From NCBI GenBank assembly GCA_943704495.1, contig CALSCR010002302.1, positions 1-47,887 on the forward strand: a DNA stretch of 47,887 nt. The letters run 5' to 3'. The position numbers were made by a program, and so were the translations under genes. Under the pieces are notes generated by a model, which was not told where the DNA came from, did not search any database, and was given only the letters and a program-made list of their open reading frames with translations. This document shows positions 42,694 through 47,887 of the stretch, piece by piece. The stretch comes from Pigoraptor chileana. Lineage: Eukaryota; Opisthokonta; Filasterea. The number at the start of each line of letters is the position of its first letter. The stretch's first letter is position 1.

Positions 42694-44686
42694 ATGAGTA
42701 GCGCACGTAACATTCCTGCCATCGTTACGGACGATGGCGACGGTGCTGCGCTTCTTCCACGCACAGCGCGCTCTGCATCACGCCTCTCGCGACGGCCTTC
42801 CATTGCCGACAGGATTGTCGCTGTGGTGTCTGCCGTCGATGTCGTGGACGATGAACTTCCTAATGCTGCGGACCGCTCGTTTGATGAGCTCCGCACGTGT
42901 CTGCGTGTGGGTGACGATGGGGATTCTATATCCGTACGCAACGCAGATGGCTATTCTGCACTTGGAGATGATGTCGATGCGGATGATGTCGACGTAGGAA
43001 CGGGCGAAGACGCGACTCGGGGGCTGCTGGAGAGCGATGGCGCTGGCGGGAGACGACCGAGCGTGGTCAAGTCGAGCGTGGCGGATGAGGAGGGCGAAGC
43101 GGAGAAGCACGGGCCCAAGGACGATTGTGGGTTCAATTATGTTGTCATTTTTATTTTGGTCAAGTACTTGCAGATACATCCACTTTATGCATCGCGGCAC
43201 TGTTTGAAGATTGGATTTCGTTGCAGTTTGTGTGTGTGCTGCGTGCGTGTCTATTGGCATACAATCGTACAAGCCGTCGCATACTCACACAATACGTACT
43301 CGGCATTGCTACTGTATCATGCGTTCCATGGGCAGACGTCTGGCATTTCCCCCCGCGATGGGAGGAAAAGATTGCATGGTTTGACGATCCCATCATCCAC
43401 GCGTGCCAAAAGTTGAGCGGGAACGCCCTCCACGTTTTCAATATAGTATGCCTTGGTGAGTTCGCGAACGTATGCAGACGCGGACTCACAACACACACAC
43501 ACACACACACACATCTATATACGGAAAGCTATACACACACTGACACTACTTCATGCACGCACACACACGCCACACATTCAAATCGAATGCAACCGCCCAC
43601 ACCGACGCAGCCCTCACCGCCATCGAGACTGGCATAGCGGTGCCCATGGTGCTGCACATCATGGGTCTGGATGCCCTTGCCCAACTGGCGACGTTCCTCA
43701 TGCTCGCTCTGTGTGGCGTGTCGCAAATCCCAAAGAGATTTATTTGGCGATATCGGCCTTACATGGTTGGGCGTGCGAGGAAGGTATGCCTGTTGTCACA
43801 ACACAGTTCCTGTCGTTTTTGACGGAAGCCCATCTCATCTTCCGGCATGCTCTTCACTGCGGAAGTCCGTTTGAATCCACATGGACTTTGAAGCGGCTCT
43901 GTTTCTTCACTCGACTCAACAGACGCCATCTTGGCACTCCCTTACTACTCTTTTTGTCTGTGTTTGCCGGGGCTCCTCGCCACCGTCAGGTCCGCCGCGA
44001 TTTGACGTCGTCGTTTCCATCCCGGGCGGTCACGTGCGGTATTGTCTACACATACGGGGCCATCGCCGCATACAACTACGCGCACAGTGTTAGCATTACG
44101 CAGCTGCATTGGGAGGGCGTTTTGTGCATTCTGGGGGCGGCGCTGCTGCTCTCCTTCACAAGGGTGCGTGATTGCGCTCTACCTGTCGGTGTGGGGTACA
44201 CTGGATGTCGGCCCAAACGATCTTTCGCTGTTTTCATATTGAGGCCAGCCGATGCGTGTTTGATGTGACGGTGTGGATTTGGGATGCACGTGCCTTTGTC
44301 TTGTTGGTTTTGTTTGGTGCGAATGCGGCAAAGTGCTGCGGCTGTCATGGCTTTTGGACGACCGCGGCTGCTGATTGCTGTTGTCTGCCGCTGTGTGCAC
44401 GGTGACACTTGTCGTCTCCCTTGCTGATTATTTGCAGGTCAACATGGGTGCGCATTACCCGTCGGACTGTGTCATCGGAATGTTCCAGGTATAGAAAAGC
44501 CTTATGTGCTGTATAATATGTTATGTATGCGTGTATTTTGGCGCAATGCGGATTTGCGTTATGTAAACTTCGCTTCCTCCTCGTGGGCCGTCGCAAACTG
44601 CCATGTTCCATCCATTTTTGTGAATATCACCTGCCTCAGCGTGACAGGCGGCTGTGGTCTTGGAGTTGACTCGTTTTCGTTTCTCT

Positions 44687-44764
<78 letters not shown>

Positions 44765-45717
44765 TGTGTCTGTGTGTCGTTATTATTTTTTGTGCTGCAG
44801 GGGACGTTCGTGTGCCTATTGGGGGCGGGATTATACCTTGCGGAGATTGACGGTTGCCACAGCTGTCTCCACGGTGAGTTTTCATCATGTGCGGCTGCTG
44901 TTTATTCTCATAAGCCCATGCATTGGTCAGTCTGTCTCTAGAGCGTGACGTCATGGCCCGCGTCGTCACGTGCCAACATTGTCCGCTTTCGAAATCATTT
45001 CTCTTATAATTCCTTATTTATAATGACACACTCAGACGATTGCTACGGAACGGGTGAAAGTGAGCTCACGTGGACGACGCTGCGGGGTCTCAGTTGGCCG
45101 CTTGTAGTGTTTATGTCTCTCGGGGGTGTTTTACTCACCCTTCTCTTTGTCGCAAAGCCCATCAAGTTCTGGGTCAAGTGCCACCACGCCTTCGGGTGAG
45201 TGCCCACACACTGTGTGTGTGTATGTGTGTATGTGTGGTATGTGTGTGAATGCGTGGATTGAGTGCTGTTGTTTTCACGCACTTGGATATGGGAGGTAAA
45301 TGTGCGCACCTTTCGATCCTCTACGCATGCCCCCGTAATGCTGTCTAACTTTGGCAGCGACTATCTTTCCACACAGGATGTTGTTTCCGTGCGTCATGTT
45401 CCAGGCGGCGTACTTGTGCCGCCCAAACACAAAGTCGGGCGTCGCGCTCCCACCACCACGAAGTCCCAGCTGGTATGCGTACATTTACGCTGTTGCTGCT
45501 GCCACATTGACAACGGTGAGTGGCGGGATAAGTCTCATTGTGCAGCATTTTTGAGATTCAATCAGCGTGCATGGTTTCTTTTCCTTTGCTTTGAAGCAGA
45601 CCCACCCATTGTTTATTGTGTGGCTTGCGCCTATTTGTCTCATGGCTCATTGATTGTCGCGATGTTTACGCCATTGCCTCAGTATTCTCATCGCTTTGTC
45701 GCCATTGTGTGTGGGTG

Positions 45718-45752
<35 letters not shown>

Positions 45753-45865
45753 CCCAGGTCATTGGGATGCGGGTGAAGGGTGCCACACACAGGACAGTGC
45801 TCGCATACATTGTCATGTTTGCCACTGTGCTGCTGGCGGTTGCGTGCTGGCGACTGTCCATGTGA
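42694..45865 (+). CDS. PAP2-superfamily membrane lipid phosphatase
   Basis: Exons 42694-43126, 43174-43455, 43611-43783, 43990-44163, 44438-44488, 44801-44873, 45036-45195, 45377-45515 and 45758-45865 give 530 residues, all phases agreeing. A 140-residue acidic cytosolic N-terminus precedes several membrane helices. The three PAP2 motifs are in order: K-x6-RP in KRFIWRYRPYMV (Lys280, Arg287-Pro288), the PSR variant of PSGH in SSFPSRAVTCG (306-308), and R-x5-H-x3-D in FTRVNMGAHYPSDCVIG (Arg354, His360, Asp364). His360 is the expected nucleophile. The usual histidine of motif 2 (PSGH) is not in the standard place, so activity should be tested. More helices follow, ending VLAYIVMFATVLLAVACWRL. 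Likely substrates are sphingosine-1-phosphate or related lipid phosphates at ER or endosomal membranes. Exon 8 was placed at the second AG (45375-45376) to keep frame. Introns carry long TG and GTGC repeats. Confidence 0.9.
44689..44763 (+). repeat. (TG)n, about 37 units, in intron 5 of the PAP2 gene
   Basis: Uninterrupted TG units ending about 35 bases before the acceptor at 44800. Confidence 0.95.
45717..45752 (+). repeat. (GTGC)n next to the last acceptor of the PAP2 gene
   Basis: Nine GTGC units end only a few bases before the acceptor CAG at 45757, replacing the usual pyrimidine tract. Confidence 0.95.
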
Positions 45866-46338
45866 GGGCAGGCGGCCGCAAAACACCACACAGCACACTC
45901 TGTGCCGACGCAGTCCCACTGAGGCGCATCTCGATGTCCATTAATTGCATCAATTCCTCACTGTTACACGAATTGTCTGCTGTTTCAACGGTCGTCGTTC
46001 ATCTCTTCTTCTGTATATACCCCACGCACGCAAGCCAAGGAACGGCACACGGCTGTAACGCACCGATAAAGAAAACAAACAAAACAAAAACAAAAACACG
46101 AAATCAAACCACACGCAAGACTAGAGACATATTTTTTCAGACAGAGCCAACTTCCTACAAATAAGGCTCACATGCGCTCTTGTTCAAACAACGACAAAAG
46201 TCATGCCCATTGCAAGTGATGTAGGATTCAGGTCAGTGTCTCAGGCGCTGCCTATGGACTCAACAAAACGAGAGGGAGAGGGCACCGCCGTCTCCATCAG
46301 TTTCTCAATCGCATTTGCGCAAAGCACAGCCGACGTGC
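45866..46338. other. Convergent 3' flanks of the PAP2 and coiled-coil genes
   Basis: 470 bases with an AAACA-rich stretch (46,075-46,110) and dispersed-element copy D. No exon fits. Confidence 0.6.
46218..46264 (-). mobile_element. Short dispersed element, copy D
   Basis: Minus strand reads GTTGAGTCCATAGG, then CAGCGCCTGAGACACTGAC, then CTGAATCCTACATC. It lies 75 bases after the stop codon of the rightmost minus-strand gene, sense relative to that gene, probably in its 3' UTR. No convincing flanking duplication was found. Confidence 0.65.
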
Positions 46339-47733
46339 TTAATCGTCCAGGGCCGCGAGGAGAAACTCCTGCGTCTTCTTGAGCACCTCAAAGGCGCATC
46401 GCATCATCGCCTGCACAGTGGTTGGGTCCGCCACCGCAGACTTCGTTGATGCAACGAGCGGCCCAAACGACCCCGCCAGCGCATCGCACGCCGACGCCGC
46501 CGCTGTGGCGCGGGTGGCGGGAAGTAGAGGGACAACTCCCTCCTTTAGACGGATGAGCTCGCCCGATGCCTTGATGACCGCAACTGTCGCCTCCACATAC
46601 GACGCAGCACTGCCACTCTTGACCGTCTGCATGAGCTGAGAGATCGCGTCTGTCACTCGTTGTCCCTGATCCTGAATCAGTCCCCGCGCCTCATTAAGGG
46701 CGGCTGCATTTGCGGATGGGGCCGGCGAAAGTGGCTGTTGCGGGGAAGGCGACGCAGCCTGCTGTGCGGGTGCAGGAAAAGGGGCTGGAGCGGGGGCAGG
46801 AGTCGACGCGGTGGGGGCAGAGGGACTGGGTACCGCTATAGAAGCACGCAGCGACGAGGCCGACGCCGAGGCCCCCAAGAGCGATGGTGTAACACTGGAC
46901 GCTGCTGGTGCACGCTTGCTCGACGGCAACTTGGCGCGCTCCTCGGCCTGGACATCGTCCCATAGGCGGTCAATCTCCGCCTTCGCCTTAAGATACCTAT
47001 CCCGCTCTCCGTTGTCCTTGTCGGCCTTTTCACTGCGCTCGCGCTCGATCCTCTCCCTCTCAACAATCTCCTTCTCACGACGCTCTCGATCGAGCCTTTC
47101 AAGCTCCAATCGCTCCTTTTCGGCTCGCTCCCGGTCGCTCCTCTCCTTATCAGCTCTCTCCCGCTCTGCCCGCTCCGCGTCGACGGCCGCCTTGTCCCGC
47201 TCCTGCTTCTCCTTCTGCTCCCGCAGCGCAGCCTCGTTCCTTTCCTTGCTGGCATCATCGGCGGGTGCGGGCCGCTGTGTCTCTGCTGCAGACGACGCAG
47301 GCGGCTTTGATGTGGCAGCTGCATCCTTCTTCGGCTTCTTCAGCATGCTCTCCAGGTCGGCGAGATCGTCTTCAGCGGCCTTTGCGTCGGCAATTTCTTG
47401 CTCCTGGCGCTCCTGAAGTACCACAATGAGCTCCTCTGGGGGCGCATCCGAGTCTGCGATTGCGGAGAGCGATGCATGATTGAGTTACTTGTGCACGGTG
47501 TGGATATGTGCATCGCGGGAAATGATGAAGGGCACAGTGTTCTGAAACTGAATGGACACACATAGAGCTATGAGGAAGCAGCATGATGATTGCACATAAA
47601 CAGAGTCAACATTGTGGTCCAACTTCTTTGATTGCCCACCAATGGTTGTCGCAAACATCTTCCTGACACGCTTCACAGCGTCCTTCTGTCGCACATCAAG
47701 CTCCTCGAAAATGTTGTCCGCAAGAGTTCCAAA
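46339..47733 (-). CDS. Coiled-coil protein with C-terminal helical bundle (5' end beyond the right edge)
   Basis: Not recognised. The last exon (47453-46339) is secure. It starts within SDAPPEELIVVLQERQEQE and continues with an acidic helix (IADAKAAEDDLADLESMLKK) and an Ala/Pro-rich linker. Then comes a very regular charged single helix rich in Glu, Arg and Lys (ERAERERADKERSDRERAEK) of about 90 residues. A Pro/Ser/Ala linker and a C-terminal all-helical domain of about 115 residues follow (LNEARGLIQDQGQRVTDAIS to LLAALDD), reminiscent of four-helix bundles such as talin/vinculin-type modules. Upstream exons include 47733-47596 (FGTLADNIFEELDVRQKDAV) and roughly 47547-47489. The joint between that small exon and the last one could not be reconciled in phase with a standard donor/acceptor, so this part is uncertain. 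The gene continues past the right edge. A cytoskeletal or endocytic adaptor is a guess only. Confidence 0.65.
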
Positions 47734-47794
47734 CTGGAGTCATGCAAGTAACCGTGGTATTAGTGGTTAATACGGCAAAAGCAAGCACACAGCA

Positions 47795-47887
47795 CACCAC
47801 ACCACACCACACCACAACACAACACAACACAACACAACACAACACAACACAACACAACACAACACAACACAACACAACACAACACAA
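47795..47887. repeat. Pentanucleotide satellite (ACCAC then AACAC units)
   Basis: About four ACCAC units followed by fourteen AACAC units run off the right edge, inside an intron or upstream of the rightmost gene. The unit is not a known telomere repeat. Confidence 0.95.

Noticed and set aside
47795-47887. Pentanucleotide array at the right edge as a telomere
   Set aside because: AACAC is not a known telomere unit, and a coding gene runs through the edge.

Overview
This is a stretch of a compact, intron-rich nuclear genome. Introns are short (about 60-500 bases) and almost all GT-AG, with donors strongly of the form GTGAGT, GTGGGT or GTGCGT. The standard genetic code fits every gene. Gene content includes a 20S proteasome subunit, roadblock dynein light chain, VPS8 of CORVET, TANGO6/RTP1, a pepsin-type protease, a Myc/MLX-class bHLH factor and a B3GALNT2-type glycosyltransferase. 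This points to a heterotrophic unicellular eukaryote, plausibly a flagellate such as a choanoflagellate or another unicellular holozoan. That placement is inference; nothing here fixes the species.

Layout: 0.2-4.3 kb, a 13-exon coiled-coil protein with an AT-hook-like motif (minus, runs off the left edge). 4.3-7.3 kb, gene-poor DNA holding a decayed SGNH/GDS-motif esterase. 7.3-10.6 kb, a 13-exon WD40 gene (plus). 10.9-12.3 kb, PSMB4 (minus). 12.9-14.1 kb, roadblock (plus). 14.5-16.1 kb, aspartic protease (minus). 17.0-17.6 kb, bHLH factor (plus). 18.1-19.4 kb, a membrane protein with LRR-like sequence (minus). 19.7-23.8 kb, B3GALNT2 orthologue (minus, 11 exons). 24.2-25.8 kb, type II membrane SGNH/PC-esterase-like protein (minus). 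26.2-27.8 kb, type II membrane kelch-like protein (plus). 29.3-30.7 kb, LicD/FKRP-like transferase with a C-terminal EF-hand (plus). 31.2-38.2 kb, VPS8 (minus, 11 exons). 38.7-42.3 kb, TANGO6 (plus, intronless). 42.7-45.9 kb, PAP2 lipid phosphatase (plus, 9 exons). 46.3 kb to the right edge, a partial coiled-coil gene (minus).

Two things stand out. First, 19.7-30.7 kb groups four Golgi-type (type II membrane) proteins. These include a B3GALNT2 orthologue and a LicD/FKRP-like enzyme, whose animal counterparts build successive parts of the phosphorylated core M3 O-mannose glycan of alpha-dystroglycan. A linked surface-glycan gene set in a protist is an attractive hypothesis. Second, four copies of a tiny (about 47-49 bp) dispersed element occur at 8.8, 10.1, 22.6 and 46.2 kb. 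Three lie in introns, three are flanked by direct repeats resembling target-site duplications, and all four have the same orientation relative to a host gene. This looks like an undescribed very short mobile or introner-like unit.

Exon boundaries were derived by hand from GT/AG sites, reading-frame phase and family alignment from memory. For genes given as joined exons, the phases are consistent across every junction. No tRNA, rRNA or CRISPR array was seen.
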